DNA from: Kordia sp. SMS9
GTDB lineage: Bacteria > Bacteroidota > Bacteroidia > Flavobacteriales > Flavobacteriaceae
Assembly: GCF_003352465.1 (NCBI RefSeq)
Contig: NZ_CP031153.1
Span: forward strand, 920,465-984,464
Direction: 5' to 3'
DNA: 64,000 nt
Position 1 is the stretch's first letter. Each line of letters starts with the position of its first letter. Shown here piece after piece: positions 1 to 8,355 of the stretch. The notes under the pieces were generated by a model that saw only the letters and a program-made list of their open reading frames with translations, did not search any database and was not told the origin of the DNA. The position numbers were made by a program, and so were the translations under genes.

Positions 1-780
1 ATTGAAATTACGTCCCATGACGGTGTAAAGGTTCCATTGTCAATTATTTATAAGAAAGGAATGGTTCAACACGGTAACAATCGTGTATTGCTCAACGGTT
101 ATGGTTGTTATAATTGGATTAATGCGCCTATGTTGTATCCGTATTTGCTGTATTGGTTGTCTGAAGGTGGTGTGTATGCCGTTGCACATGTGCGCGGCGG
201 TGGCGAAAAAGGCGAACAATGGCATAAAGCAGGGTATAAAACCACCAAATCCAATTCGTGGAAAGATTTTATTGCGTGTACTGAATATTTGATTGACGAA
301 GGCTATACTTCTCCTGAACGATTTGCCGTTTGGGGCGGAAGTGCTGGCGGAATTACCATTGGTCGTGCTATGACAGAACGCCCTGATTTGTATGCTGCCG
401 TCGTGATTAGAGTTGGTTTGTTGAACACTTTACGTTCAGAAATTGCGCCAAACGGACAGAATAATGTAAAAGAATTTGGCACCGTGAAAGATTCTATTGA
501 GTTTGAAGGTTTGTTAGCGATGGATTCGTATCATCATATTGAAAAAGATGTGCCGTATCCTTCGGTTTTTTTGACGTCTGGCATTAACGATTCGAGAGTT
601 GCTGCATGGCAACCTGCAAAGTTTGCAGCACGTTTGCAAGCGGCTACCAGTTCCGATAATCCTATTTTGTTATCTGTCAACTTTTCGGAAGGTCATGGTT
701 TTGACAGAACTCAGAAAAGCAAGCGTGAAGAATTGGTGGATATTATTTCGTTTGCGTTGTGGCAGACGGGGAATGAGTGA
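1..780 (+). CDS. Prolyl oligopeptidase family (S9) serine peptidase, C-terminal part
   Basis: The frame is open from base 1, so the gene is cut by the window edge; only the alpha/beta-hydrolase catalytic domain remains (about 259 codons). Visible catalytic residues are the nucleophile Ser in WGGSAGG (codon 340-342), Asp in INDSR (589-591) and His in EGHGF (694-696). The HVRGGGEKG stretch before the nucleophile is typical of prolyl oligopeptidase/oligopeptidase B. Family members cleave short peptides, often after Pro or basic residues. The beta-propeller half that would decide between subfamilies lies outside the window. A TTG at 37 is in frame but internal, not a start. Confidence 0.9.
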   Translation: MEITSHDGVKVPLSIIYKKGMVQHGNNRVLLNGYGCYNWINAPMLYPYLLYWLSEGGVYAVAHVRGGGEKGEQWHKAGYKTTKSNSWKDFIACTEYLIDEGYTSPERFAVWGGSAGGITIGRAMTERPDLYAAVVIRVGLLNTLRSEIAPNGQNNVKEFGTVKDSIEFEGLLAMDSYHHIEKDVPYPSVFLTSGINDSRVAAWQPAKFAARLQAATSSDNPILLSVNFSEGHGFDRTQKSKREELVDIISFALWQTGNE

Positions 781-913
781 TTTAGTTTGAAGTAGTTTTG
801 GTTGTTAATTTGCTGGTTTGTTTTTACTCTTAACTTTTATCTGTTGTCAGTTTGTCGCTCTTTTTTGCCCGTTTATTTTTATTCGTGTGAAAAGTAAACT
901 CATAAATATGAGA

Positions 914-944
914 AACCAGTACTTATATTTTATAAGTACTGGTT
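914..944. terminator. Perfect 14-bp inverted repeat between convergent genes
   Basis: Arms at 914-927 and 931-944 are perfect complements around a 3-nt loop. It sits between the S9 peptidase gene (+) and the small gene ending at 954 (-). There is no strong T-run on either side, so it may be a weak terminator or a structural element. Confidence 0.5.
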
Positions 945-953
945 ATTGAAGTT

Positions 954-1178
954 CTATTCTTCTTCTGGGATTTCATACATTGGACTCATATCATTTTTCT
1001 CTTCGTCTGTAAATGCACGAAAGCCACCTCCTACCAAGCAGTTATGTTCTTCTGCCCATGAAATTATCATTTCTAGGAGTTCTGATGGAACACTTCTTTT
1101 AAGTGTTCCATCATCGGAGTCATGATGTAAAGAGAATCCAAAATTCCATACTTCTTGTTCTTCTTCAGTTTCTTTCAT
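954..1178 (-). CDS. Small acidic hypothetical protein beside a HicA relic
   Basis: A 74-residue soluble acidic protein with no signal peptide. I do not recognise the family firmly. The order GFSLHH ... LLEMIISWAEEHNCLVGGGF faintly recalls the DUF469/YggL 50S-binding fold (GF-beta, helix, GGG), but the match is only by eye. It starts 12 nt downstream of the stop of a HicA-like fragment on the same strand, the place where a HicB antitoxin normally sits. It lacks the HicB partial RNase-H pattern, so if it was an antitoxin it is not a classical one. Its frame is intact and has an ATG. Confidence 0.55.
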   Translation of the reverse strand: MKETEEEQEVWNFGFSLHHDSDDGTLKRSVPSELLEMIISWAEEHNCLVGGGFRAFTDEEKNDMSPMYEIPEEE

Positions 1179-1190
1179 AATTTTAATTTT

Positions 1191-1334
1191 TTAAAACCCT
1201 GCCTGTTTCATAATGTCTTCAATTATTTTCTTGTTTGTTTTATTACCTTTAGGACTGTGTGGTATTATAGTTACTAATTTTTTTCCATCATATACTTTAA
1301 GATGTTTTCCTCCAGCCTTAATAGTAAAGCCTGC
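1191..1334 (-). pseudogene. HicA-type toxin relic, 5' end lost
   Basis: Translating the minus strand from 1334 gives a 47-residue tail with the HicA double-stranded-RNA-binding-like signature: GGKHLKVYDGKK, then TIIPHSPKGNK, then a helix ending KQAGF and a stop. HicA toxins are about 60-80 residues and carry the catalytic His in a GSHH-type motif; here it reads GGKH. Upstream in the same frame, SASQLY resembles a HicA N-terminus, but a TGA at 1338-1340 interrupts it, a TAA follows just beyond, and no start codon is left. I therefore read it as a decayed mRNA-interferase gene. A short alternative start cannot be excluded. Confidence 0.6.
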
Positions 1335-1405
1335 ATTTCAATAAAGTTGAGATGCTGACTTTTATATTAGTTTAAATAAATGATTTTACTTTAGCTCATT
1401 TATTT

Positions 1406-1795
1406 TTAAGGAAAATCTAGACTTTGAAAATCTCCAGTCCATTCTTCTACAGGGATATAATTATTATTTTTTATGTGTTCTAAAAAGCTTTTTGGTATAG
1501 CAACATTATATTTTTTAATGTAGTAAGGTAAATTATTAAGCCATAGCCATACACCATCTGTTATATATGTATCACTGCCAAACATTATTTCACCAGTAAA
1601 TGCGTCAGGATAGCTACTTGTTGCTGCCAATTCTTGTGAATTGAGCAGATATTTTTCTATATCATTTAAAGAATATGTACTTACTAAATCTGCATCTACA
1701 AATTCTTTGACACTTGGGCAAGTTTCATACCCTTCTCCATACTCTTTCCACATACCAAACCACTTATGAGGCCAATTATTGATTAATTTATTCAT
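1406..1795 (-). CDS. Hypothetical protein, probable polymorphic-toxin immunity protein
   Basis: A 129-residue soluble, Trp/Tyr-rich, acidic protein without signal peptide or membrane segment. I do not recognise a named family. Its start codon overlaps the stop of an upstream toxin-tail fragment by 8 nt, the layout expected for an immunity gene behind the toxin it neutralises. Low-GC composition and a 129-residue length suit an immunity protein. That role is inferred from context alone. It ends 72 nt before the HicA relic, so two conflict modules lie side by side. Confidence 0.6.
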   Translation of the reverse strand: MNKLINNWPHKWFGMWKEYGEGYETCPSVKEFVDADLVSTYSLNDIEKYLLNSQELAATSSYPDAFTGEIMFGSDTYITDGVWLWLNNLPYYIKKYNVAIPKSFLEHIKNNNYIPVEEWTGDFQSLDFP

Positions 1796-1961
1796 ATATC
1801 AAAAATAGAAAATTATACAAAAGTCCTAGGGAAAAACCTTTAAAAACTCCCGTATTTACATATTCATTACCAATGCGCCAAGCCCCTTTCCACATATAAA
1901 TTATACGATTAGGCGCAATAACAGGTACTCCTAATTTATTTGATAAATTTTTTATAGTTGG
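1788..1961 (-). pseudogene. C-terminal fragment of a polymorphic (Rhs/CDI-like) toxin
   Basis: The minus frame reads 57 residues containing NKLGVPVIAPNRIIYMW and ends in TAA at 1788-1790. The phrase 'LA.KLGVPV.APN..' is a recurrent terminal motif of secreted polymorphic toxins and comes from general knowledge of those families. A TGA at 1962-1964 closes the frame upstream, and no delivery domain or repeats remain, so this is a leftover toxin tip. It overlaps the start of the presumed immunity gene by 8 nt. The motif is short, so the family call is tentative. Confidence 0.5.
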
Positions 1962-1981
1962 TCAGAGTCTGAGACTCTGAC
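1961..1981. repeat. Perfect 10-bp palindrome at the toxin-relic boundary
   Basis: Bases 1961-1970 and 1972-1981 are exact reverse complements around one central base (gtcagagtct-g-agactctgac). It lies exactly where the toxin fragment loses its frame, so it may mark an insertion or rearrangement junction, or be a REP-like element. Confidence 0.6.
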
Positions 1982-2017
1982 TAGCATTTTCAATACTAAT
2001 TGCTAAATACTGCAAAC

Positions 2018-2048
2018 AAAAAAGAGTGCTATTGCTAGCACTCTTTTT
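2018..2048 (-). terminator. Intrinsic terminator of the DUF5689 gene
   Basis: The stem aagagtgct / agcactctt with a 6-nt loop is flanked by A and T runs. It lies 27 nt downstream of the stop codon of the lipoprotein gene at 2075 on the minus strand. Confidence 0.8.
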
Positions 2049-2074
2049 GTATGAAATACGTTGTTTCAAGAATT

Positions 2075-3481
2075 TTACATTCCTGTTACTTTAACATCGT
2101 CAATATGGTATCTTGTTTCTGCACCACCATCAGCACCTAAGTATTTGAAGGCTACGTGAACGTCTCCGTCTAAACAAGAAATGTTGATGTTTGATCCTAC
2201 AAAGCTTCCAAATCCGCTTCCTCCTACTGGAATGTTCGCATCAAGTACTGTCCACTCTGTTGTTAATGGGTCTCCTGTGTATGCATTTGTAATGAACGCT
2301 TCTAAGATCGTTCCTGTTTCAAAGTTTGCAGAAATTTCAAAAGATAATTCTTCTTGCGTTGTTGCATCTAAATTGATTGCTGGTGTTACCAACCAAGCTT
2401 CTAGTGGGCTTTCTCCTGTTCCGAACGCAGAAATTTTCATGTATGTATCACCTGAGAATGAACTGTCTTCATAACGCTCAGAACCTCCTGAAACATTTAT
2501 GTTTGTCCATCCTAACGCATCTAATTGTGCTTCGTTGGTGATTGATTGGAAATCTTCTTCAAAAATTGTCGTTGCAGAAGAAACTGGTCCTTCACATTCT
2601 AACAAGTTAGGATCACAACGAACCGTTTCTGTAAAGTTGATATCTGTCAATGTGTTAATTACTAAAACGTTGGTATCGTCTCCAAAATCTCTAGTGAAAA
2701 CTCCTTGAATAGTTCCTTTGTTTTCGTCGATTGTCAACGATTTGAAGTCTGCAAATGTACTTGTTTGTAAAGCAATCAATCCAGAATTGTCACACTCTTC
2801 AATTGTTCTAAATCCGTCAAAGTTATCAGAAGCTTCTCCTGCATACGTTAATCCAAGATCATTTCTACTGAATTGTACGCTTTCAAATTGAACGAAAGTA
2901 TTTTCATCCGCAGATGTCAACTCGCCAATTGTAGTTACTTTTGGTGTAATTTGAGCTACTTCAGTACCACGAACTACGAAATTTTCCAATTCAAATGGTT
3001 GAATTTGATCAATATCGTTTCCATTTGGAATTCCGATTGCATACACACCATTTTCAACTCCAATAGCCAAACCATTCATTTTGATATAAATTTTTCTACC
3101 AAATTCATAGCTATTTGATAAAGCTGCTTGGTTAATATCTACGCGGAAACCTAATCGTGGGTCAGCATCTGGGTTTGATGCATCTTTTTTATTTTGAACT
3201 ACTAGTTCTTCAAAGAAGTTTCCAGCTTTGTCGCTAGATACAACATATCCTTCAATGATGATTTCTGCTTCATCAGTTGCAATTACTGCAATTTCCTCAC
3301 CATCTCCAACTGCTTGTTGGTATCGTGCTACCATGTTTTGAAAAGTAGAAGTTGCGGTTAATCCTGGATCAACAGCCGTTGTTCCGTTAGGAATTGCAAA
3401 TTCATCGTCTTGAACACAAGAAGTAATACCTAATCCTATAGTGAAGACCGCTATTAAACTAAAAATTTTATTTGCTTTCAT
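2075..3481 (-). CDS. DUF5689 domain lipoprotein with C-terminal jelly-roll domain
   Basis: A 468-residue surface or outer-membrane lipoprotein. The N-terminus is a type II signal with the lipobox GITSC, followed by acidic residues (VQDDE), as in surface-exposed Bacteroidota lipoproteins. Residues about 40-290 match the DUF5689 pattern (ATDEAEIIIEGYVVSSDKAGNFFEELVVQ, OB-like). The last 170 residues (FEEDFQSITNEAQLDALGWTNINV ... HIDDVKVTGM) look like a choice-of-anchor J/MAM-like jelly roll. It lies 62 nt downstream of a TonB receptor gene and is probably cotranscribed, which suggests a SusD-like or substrate-capture partner of that receptor. The substrate is unknown. Confidence 0.85.
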   Translation of the reverse strand: MKANKIFSLIAVFTIGLGITSCVQDDEFAIPNGTTAVDPGLTATSTFQNMVARYQQAVGDGEEIAVIATDEAEIIIEGYVVSSDKAGNFFEELVVQNKKDASNPDADPRLGFRVDINQAALSNSYEFGRKIYIKMNGLAIGVENGVYAIGIPNGNDIDQIQPFELENFVVRGTEVAQITPKVTTIGELTSADENTFVQFESVQFSRNDLGLTYAGEASDNFDGFRTIEECDNSGLIALQTSTFADFKSLTIDENKGTIQGVFTRDFGDDTNVLVINTLTDINFTETVRCDPNLLECEGPVSSATTIFEEDFQSITNEAQLDALGWTNINVSGGSERYEDSSFSGDTYMKISAFGTGESPLEAWLVTPAINLDATTQEELSFEISANFETGTILEAFITNAYTGDPLTTEWTVLDANIPVGGSGFGSFVGSNINISCLDGDVHVAFKYLGADGGAETRYHIDDVKVTGM

Positions 3482-3543
3482 CTGTTTATTTTTATTATTC
3501 TGCGCTATCTAAAGATACGCAATCTTTATTTTTTTTGTTTTGT

Positions 3544-6351
3544 TTAGAATCTAAAATATAAGTTTAAGAAATAGGTTCTTCCTCTACCATACCAGTATCT
3601 GTTACCAAATACTCTAGTTGGCAATGCAGAATCATCTCTTAATTCTCTGAAGTTAGCATTTCTTCCTTGCTCAAAACCTCCAGTTCTGTACTCTTTGTCA
3701 AATACGTTGTTGATACTTGCAAAGAAACCAACATAATAGTCACCTAGTTTCCATGATTTTCCACCCACTAAGTTTACCAACATGTAATCGTCAAATTGTT
3801 CTTGTTGTAATAATTCACGTGCCAATTCTGGATCGTAATCATTAAATACTTGTCCATCAAAGTCAGTGTAGAAGTTACTACTTCTTTGCAATGGACTTAC
3901 GTCGATGTATGCATTTGAGAAAAAGTTACTTGTAGCTCCAAACCACCAGTAATCTGGATCTCTATATTCAAATCCTACCGAGAACGCTCTTTGTGGTCCT
4001 CCAGCAATTCTATAATCTTTTAATTCTACTTGACCAAAGTCTAGCTTTCCATCCACAAAACCAGCAGCTCTTGCATCTTGATTGTCTTCTGTAGTTACAA
4101 ATAAGTTTGGATTGTTGGCAAATGTAAATTGACCTAAAGACGCTACACCTTTTAATTTGATGGTTGATGTAATTTGTGCTTCAAGACCTAACTCTCCACC
4201 AATATGCTGTCTGTCTACACCTTGTAAAATTTCTTGTACAAACGCTTGATTGTCTCCTCCAATACCGTCGGCAAAGAAGAAAGAGATTTCGTTTGCATCT
4301 TCCATTTTTGTATAATACCCAGTTAATCTCGCTTTCACGATTGGTGAACGGTAGATGTAACTTGCATCAAATGATGTAATTTTTTCTTCCGTAATGTCTG
4401 GTACGATATTGTTGTTTTCTCTTGAGTTTGAGAATGTGTTACGAATAGATGGTGCTCTGGTTACATATCCAGCATTGAAATCAAATAAGTGACGCCCTGT
4501 TAATTTATAGGTCAATCCACCTTTGGCTCCAAAACCAGTAAATGATAGTTTTTCACTTTTCCCAAGTGAATTTGTTGGGAAACCACCATTTCTATACAAT
4601 CCTTCACGTTGATAAGTTGTGTTTTTTACACTAGCACCTACAAAGAAATCTACTTTTTTGTATTTAAATTGTGCTTGCGCAAAACCTCCAATCGTATTGG
4701 AACGAATTTCAAAATTGTAACGGAAACGATCGCCTTCTGTCACAACTCTATTAGGATTGTTTAAATCGTTTTGTACCGCTCCAGGATCTACATCTAAATC
4801 ACTTGCAAAAGGATCTACATCTAAATATCCTGTTCCTCCTAATAAATCTGTTATTTCCGCAAAGTTTTCAGAAACTAAGGAAGTAAAGTTCACATTTGCA
4901 TTAAATGTAATATTGTCGTTAATGGCTGTATTTAAGATTGTATTTGCCGTAAATTGTCTGTCATCTGCTCTGTCTTCGTATACAATATTAACGGCGTTTC
5001 CACCATTTACCAAGTTATTTTGGTTGGCAATGTACAAGGCATTCCAATCAAGTTGTCCGTCATTTACAAACGCTTCTTGCGCTTGAAAAGCTAACAATGG
5101 ATTGTCGGGGAAGTTTCTTGTAAAGTAACTTGGTAAATTTTGGTAGTACGTAGGACTTGGATTTGCAGCGTTTCCAATTGGGAAACCACTTCCTGGATCA
5201 ATATCCGTTCCTCCAAAGTCTAAACGACTTCTACCTTGCTCACCAAATTGGTATGCTATGTTTGTATTTAACGTTGTATTTTCTGCAATGTCCCAATAGT
5301 GATTTAACATCAAAATTGGCTCAATAACTCTACGTACTCTTGAATTACGCTTTTCTCCATCCTGGTATCCCCAAAATTCGTTGTAACGAATTCCTTTTAA
5401 GTCAAATACTTCTTGTGTATTTGCAGAAGATAAACCTCTTCTATTTGGCGCATAGATTCCTGTAAAGTTAAGACTGTGGTTGTCGTTTATTTGTTTTTCA
5501 ACGGAAAGGAATAAAGAATTTGCATCGTAGAAAGTACCGTCGTTAAAACCTTCATCTCCCCATCTTCTTCCTGCTGAAATTGTATACGCCCATCCACTTT
5601 CGAGTAAACCAGAAGAATAGGTTGCTATAATTCTATTGGTATAACTTCTATCTGAAGATGAATAGGTTACCCTACCACCTTCTCTGTATTGAGAAGCTCT
5701 TGTGTTGATGTTTGTCGTTCCTAAAATTCCTCCAAATGTGTAATCAGAAGCGGTTAAACCATTTGTAAGTTCTTGATTTCTTACAACATCATTCAATCCT
5801 CCCCAATTACTCCACTGTGGTCTTCCGTTGAACGCTTTGTTCATTTCAATACCATTGATAAGTACAGTTCCATTTTCCGAGTCTAAACCTCTTACTCTGA
5901 AGAAAGTTGCTCCGAACTCAAAAGCCGCAGTACGTAAGAAGACATCTCTTGACGATTGTAATAATCCTGAGATGTTGTCTGCTGCCGTTGAATCATCATT
6001 CAATTCATCATCTGTCAATGCTAAAAGGGTAACATCTTCTTGGATGAATTTCTTTAACAAGATTGTACCTAAGTCAAGTGTTTGACCGTCGGTAACCGTT
6101 ACGGGCATTCTCAAAACTGAATATCCGTCTTTGGTAAATACGATATCCACTTTGCCTGCCGCAACATCTGTTAACTTAAAAGCTCCTGATGCATCAGTAA
6201 CAACCTCTTTGTTGTTATTCCCCGCAACTGAAACTAAAACATTTTGAATTGCATCATCGGTATTGGCATCAAGTACGATTCCCGTAATTGAATTTTGTCC
6301 ACTGACAAACCAAACTGATAGCAACCCAAATAAAAAAATAAGTTTTTTCAT
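3544..6351 (-). CDS. TonB-dependent receptor with carboxypeptidase-regulatory N-terminal domain
   Basis: A 935-residue outer-membrane transporter. It has a signal peptide (about 1-18, ending VSGQ), a CarboxypepD_reg-like Ig domain (about 20-100, start NSITGIVLDANTDDAIQNVLVSV), a plug domain (about 110-250, with FFRVRGLDSENGTVLINGIEMN) and a 22-strand-type barrel ending in FLNLYFRF, with the terminal Phe needed for BAM insertion. The family imports large substrates using TonB-ExbBD energy. It is followed by the DUF5689 lipoprotein gene and lies divergent to a secreted nuclease/phosphatase gene, so nucleic-acid or phosphoester products are plausible cargo, though this is inference. Confidence 0.92.
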   Translation of the reverse strand: MKKLIFLFGLLSVWFVSGQNSITGIVLDANTDDAIQNVLVSVAGNNNKEVVTDASGAFKLTDVAAGKVDIVFTKDGYSVLRMPVTVTDGQTLDLGTILLKKFIQEDVTLLALTDDELNDDSTAADNISGLLQSSRDVFLRTAAFEFGATFFRVRGLDSENGTVLINGIEMNKAFNGRPQWSNWGGLNDVVRNQELTNGLTASDYTFGGILGTTNINTRASQYREGGRVTYSSSDRSYTNRIIATYSSGLLESGWAYTISAGRRWGDEGFNDGTFYDANSLFLSVEKQINDNHSLNFTGIYAPNRRGLSSANTQEVFDLKGIRYNEFWGYQDGEKRNSRVRRVIEPILMLNHYWDIAENTTLNTNIAYQFGEQGRSRLDFGGTDIDPGSGFPIGNAANPSPTYYQNLPSYFTRNFPDNPLLAFQAQEAFVNDGQLDWNALYIANQNNLVNGGNAVNIVYEDRADDRQFTANTILNTAINDNITFNANVNFTSLVSENFAEITDLLGGTGYLDVDPFASDLDVDPGAVQNDLNNPNRVVTEGDRFRYNFEIRSNTIGGFAQAQFKYKKVDFFVGASVKNTTYQREGLYRNGGFPTNSLGKSEKLSFTGFGAKGGLTYKLTGRHLFDFNAGYVTRAPSIRNTFSNSRENNNIVPDITEEKITSFDASYIYRSPIVKARLTGYYTKMEDANEISFFFADGIGGDNQAFVQEILQGVDRQHIGGELGLEAQITSTIKLKGVASLGQFTFANNPNLFVTTEDNQDARAAGFVDGKLDFGQVELKDYRIAGGPQRAFSVGFEYRDPDYWWFGATSNFFSNAYIDVSPLQRSSNFYTDFDGQVFNDYDPELARELLQQEQFDDYMLVNLVGGKSWKLGDYYVGFFASINNVFDKEYRTGGFEQGRNANFRELRDDSALPTRVFGNRYWYGRGRTYFLNLYFRF

Positions 6352-6407
6352 ACTGTAATTTGCAATTAATTATTATTCGAGTTTAAAAAATCTTTAATAA
6401 CGACGCG

Positions 6408-6415
6408 CAAATGTA
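6408..6415 (-). promoter_or_regulatory. Candidate -7 box of the TonB receptor operon
   Basis: The minus strand reads TACATTTG, an exact match to the Bacteroidota -7 consensus TAnnTTTG, about 57 nt upstream of the receptor start. No clear TTG at the -33 position was found. Confidence 0.45.
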
Positions 6416-6489
6416 CATTTTTTATAATTAATACCTACTTTTGGTCTATCTTTTGTATAGATTGTTTAAGATAACATAACATTCACTAA

Positions 6490-7536
6490 ATGAAAAACCT
6501 TAAATCCCTAGTATTACTAGCCTTTTTACTAGTGTTTACCCATTCTTGGGCACAGAAAAAGAAGCAGTATAAAGTACAAACAATTGCATTTTATAACGTA
6601 GAAAACTTGTTTGACACTATTAATGACCCGTTGAAAGACGACGAGAAGAGTCCGATGATGGAAATTCAAAAAGATCGTTCGAAGATTTATGAAGATAAAC
6701 TTTCAAAACTTGCCCGTGTCATTTCTGATATTGGCTACGATGTTTCGAGAACTACACCTGCTATTTTAGGAGTTGCGGAAGTTGAAAATAAGAAAGTATT
6801 GGAAGACTTGATTGCGCATCCTAAGTTGAAAGATTCTGATTATGGCATTATTCACTTCGATTCACCAGATAAACGTGGAATTGATGTTGGATTGCTATAT
6901 AAGCAAGGCGTTTTTCAACCGCATAGCTTTTCAAAACATCCTTTGTATATATATAATGGTGATAAGCGAGTGTACACAAGAGATCAATTGTTGGTTTCTG
7001 GTGTGTTAGATGGTGATGAAGTCCATATTATTGTAAATCACTGGCCATCACGAAGCGGTGGAGAAGCTAGAAGTAGACCAAAACGTGTAAAAGCTGCCGA
7101 ACTGAATAAACGCATTATTGATTCTTTACAAAATGCTGACAAACATGCCAAGATTTTTACGATGGGCGACATGAACGATGATCCTTTTAATGTAAGCATG
7201 AAAGAGGTTTTGAAAACCAAAGAAGATCGTAAAGATGTGAAAGGAAAAGATTTGTTCAACCCAATGGAAGCAATGGCAAAAGAAGGAAACGGAACGCTTG
7301 CGTATAGAGATGGCTGGAATTTGTTTGATCAGATTGTGATGTCTGCACCATTATTGAAGAAAGATTTTTCAGAATACCGTTATTATAAAGCGGGCATTTA
7401 CAATAAAACCTATTTATCCAATAAACGCGGACGTTATAAAGGCTATCCTTTTAGAAGTTTTGCAGGTGGCTCGTATACAGGAGGTTATAGTGATCATTTC
7501 CCTGTGTATGTACATGTGATTAAGGAAGTGAAGTAA
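6490..7536 (+). CDS. Secreted endonuclease/exonuclease/phosphatase family protein
   Basis: A 348-residue protein with a signal peptide (about 1-21, ending SWAQ) and one EEP (DNase I-like) domain. Motifs in order are: IAFYNVENLFD (Asn of the metal site), GVAEVENK (catalytic Glu), VNHWPSRSGG (His), MGDMNDDP (the GDxND active-site motif) and a final SDHFPVYV (Asp-His pair). All key residues are present, so it should be an active metal-dependent phosphodiesterase. It is transcribed away from the TonB receptor/DUF5689 pair, with 138 nt between the starts, which fits an extracellular nucleic-acid or phosphate scavenging unit. Whether the substrate is DNA, RNA or a lipid phosphoester cannot be told. 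Confidence 0.9.
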   Translation: MKNLKSLVLLAFLLVFTHSWAQKKKQYKVQTIAFYNVENLFDTINDPLKDDEKSPMMEIQKDRSKIYEDKLSKLARVISDIGYDVSRTTPAILGVAEVENKKVLEDLIAHPKLKDSDYGIIHFDSPDKRGIDVGLLYKQGVFQPHSFSKHPLYIYNGDKRVYTRDQLLVSGVLDGDEVHIIVNHWPSRSGGEARSRPKRVKAAELNKRIIDSLQNADKHAKIFTMGDMNDDPFNVSMKEVLKTKEDRKDVKGKDLFNPMEAMAKEGNGTLAYRDGWNLFDQIVMSAPLLKKDFSEYRYYKAGIYNKTYLSNKRGRYKGYPFRSFAGGSYTGGYSDHFPVYVHVIKEVK

Positions 7537-7552
7537 GTTAGATGTTAGACCG

Positions 7553-7580
7553 GCTTCACTTCGACTTCGCTCAGTATGAA
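7553..7580. repeat. Dispersed intergenic repeat (CTTCGACTTCGCTCAG type)
   Basis: A GC-richer 28-bp stretch containing cttcgacttcgctcagtatg. Similar cores recur at 26640-26666 and 39684-39708, always between genes. It looks like a REP/MITE-like family common in flavobacterial genomes. Confidence 0.5.
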
Positions 7581-7622
7581 TGCTGTTAGATTGCTTAGAC
7601 TTCTTAGGACGAAATTATTATT

Positions 7623-7656
7623 AAAAAATCCGTATCGTGTTTGATACGGATTTTTT
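7623..7656. terminator. Bidirectional intrinsic terminator
   Basis: A 14-bp perfect stem (arms 7623-7636 and 7643-7656) with a 6-nt loop and flanking A and T runs. It lies between the nuclease gene (+, stop 7536) and the membrane gene ending at 7790 (-), and can serve both. Confidence 0.85.
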
Positions 7657-7789
7657 GTGTTTGGATGTTGGATCGCTTTTAGATTGTTATACCAATTTAC
7701 ACATAAAATGATGTTTATAAACTCATTCATTTGGCAGTTTAGTTCTTTGCTGGATTTTTTTAGATGCGAAAGTATCTTCTTCTGTAACG

Positions 7790-8230
7790 TTATGATAAGC
7801 CTAGCCAAATTTTCCATGGCAATCTTGAAAGAATCAATAATAAACCAAGTCCATAAAAGAAGGCTATTTTACCAAAAGCGCGTTTGGCAGTTTCTTGTTT
7901 TTTGTGTTTAGACCAACCAATCGTAATAAATACTATGGCTAAGATTCCTACTACTGGATGTTCTAGGGCGAGTAAACGACTGGCACTATCTAGTTTCATT
8001 CCGTTGGCTTGAATCATTTGAAATCCTTTTACAGATACAAAATAGAGAATGATTCCCACAACGAGTTGCAAGTGTGTAAAGATGAGCGCAAATAGTGAAA
8101 TGCGTAAGTCTTTTGCAGTAAATTTTTTGTTCGTTGTAAATCCAATGATAGCATTGGCTACTGCTACGATTAACATAAGCAGTACAAAATAGGCAAAGTA
8201 AGAATGCAGCGTTTTTATAGCTTCGTACAT
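7790..8230 (-). CDS. Four-helix membrane protein, cytochrome b-like
   Basis: A 146-residue integral membrane protein with four predicted helices (about 10-32, 45-68, 88-106 and 118-138). Conserved-looking His residues sit near helix ends (LHSYF, FTHLQL, ALEHPVVG), a spacing seen in small heme-binding or redox membrane proteins; flavobacterial homologues are often labelled cytochrome b. No enzyme motif is visible. It has its own promoter box and stands alone between a terminator and the divergent LanC-like gene. Whether it binds heme is inference. Confidence 0.7.
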   Translation of the reverse strand: MYEAIKTLHSYFAYFVLLMLIVAVANAIIGFTTNKKFTAKDLRISLFALIFTHLQLVVGIILYFVSVKGFQMIQANGMKLDSASRLLALEHPVVGILAIVFITIGWSKHKKQETAKRAFGKIAFFYGLGLLLILSRLPWKIWLGLS

Positions 8231-8252
8231 AAGTTTGTTTTTAGTTGATGTA

Positions 8253-8260
8253 CAAAGGTA
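8253..8260 (-). promoter_or_regulatory. Candidate -7 box for the membrane gene
   Basis: The minus strand reads TACCTTTG, matching TAnnTTTG, 23-30 nt upstream of the start codon at 8230. Confidence 0.45.
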
Positions 8261-8355
8261 CTTATTTTTTTAATGTGTTATTGTTTTACTAAAGTTTAAA
8301 AACCGTACGAATTCCTGTATTTTTTGTCATAAATTTATACTTTATATGCTCCAAA

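Noticed and set aside
7545..7817. 90-codon minus ORF after the nuclease gene
   Set aside because: It covers a terminator hairpin and a dispersed repeat, overlaps the true membrane-protein gene, and has no protein-like composition.
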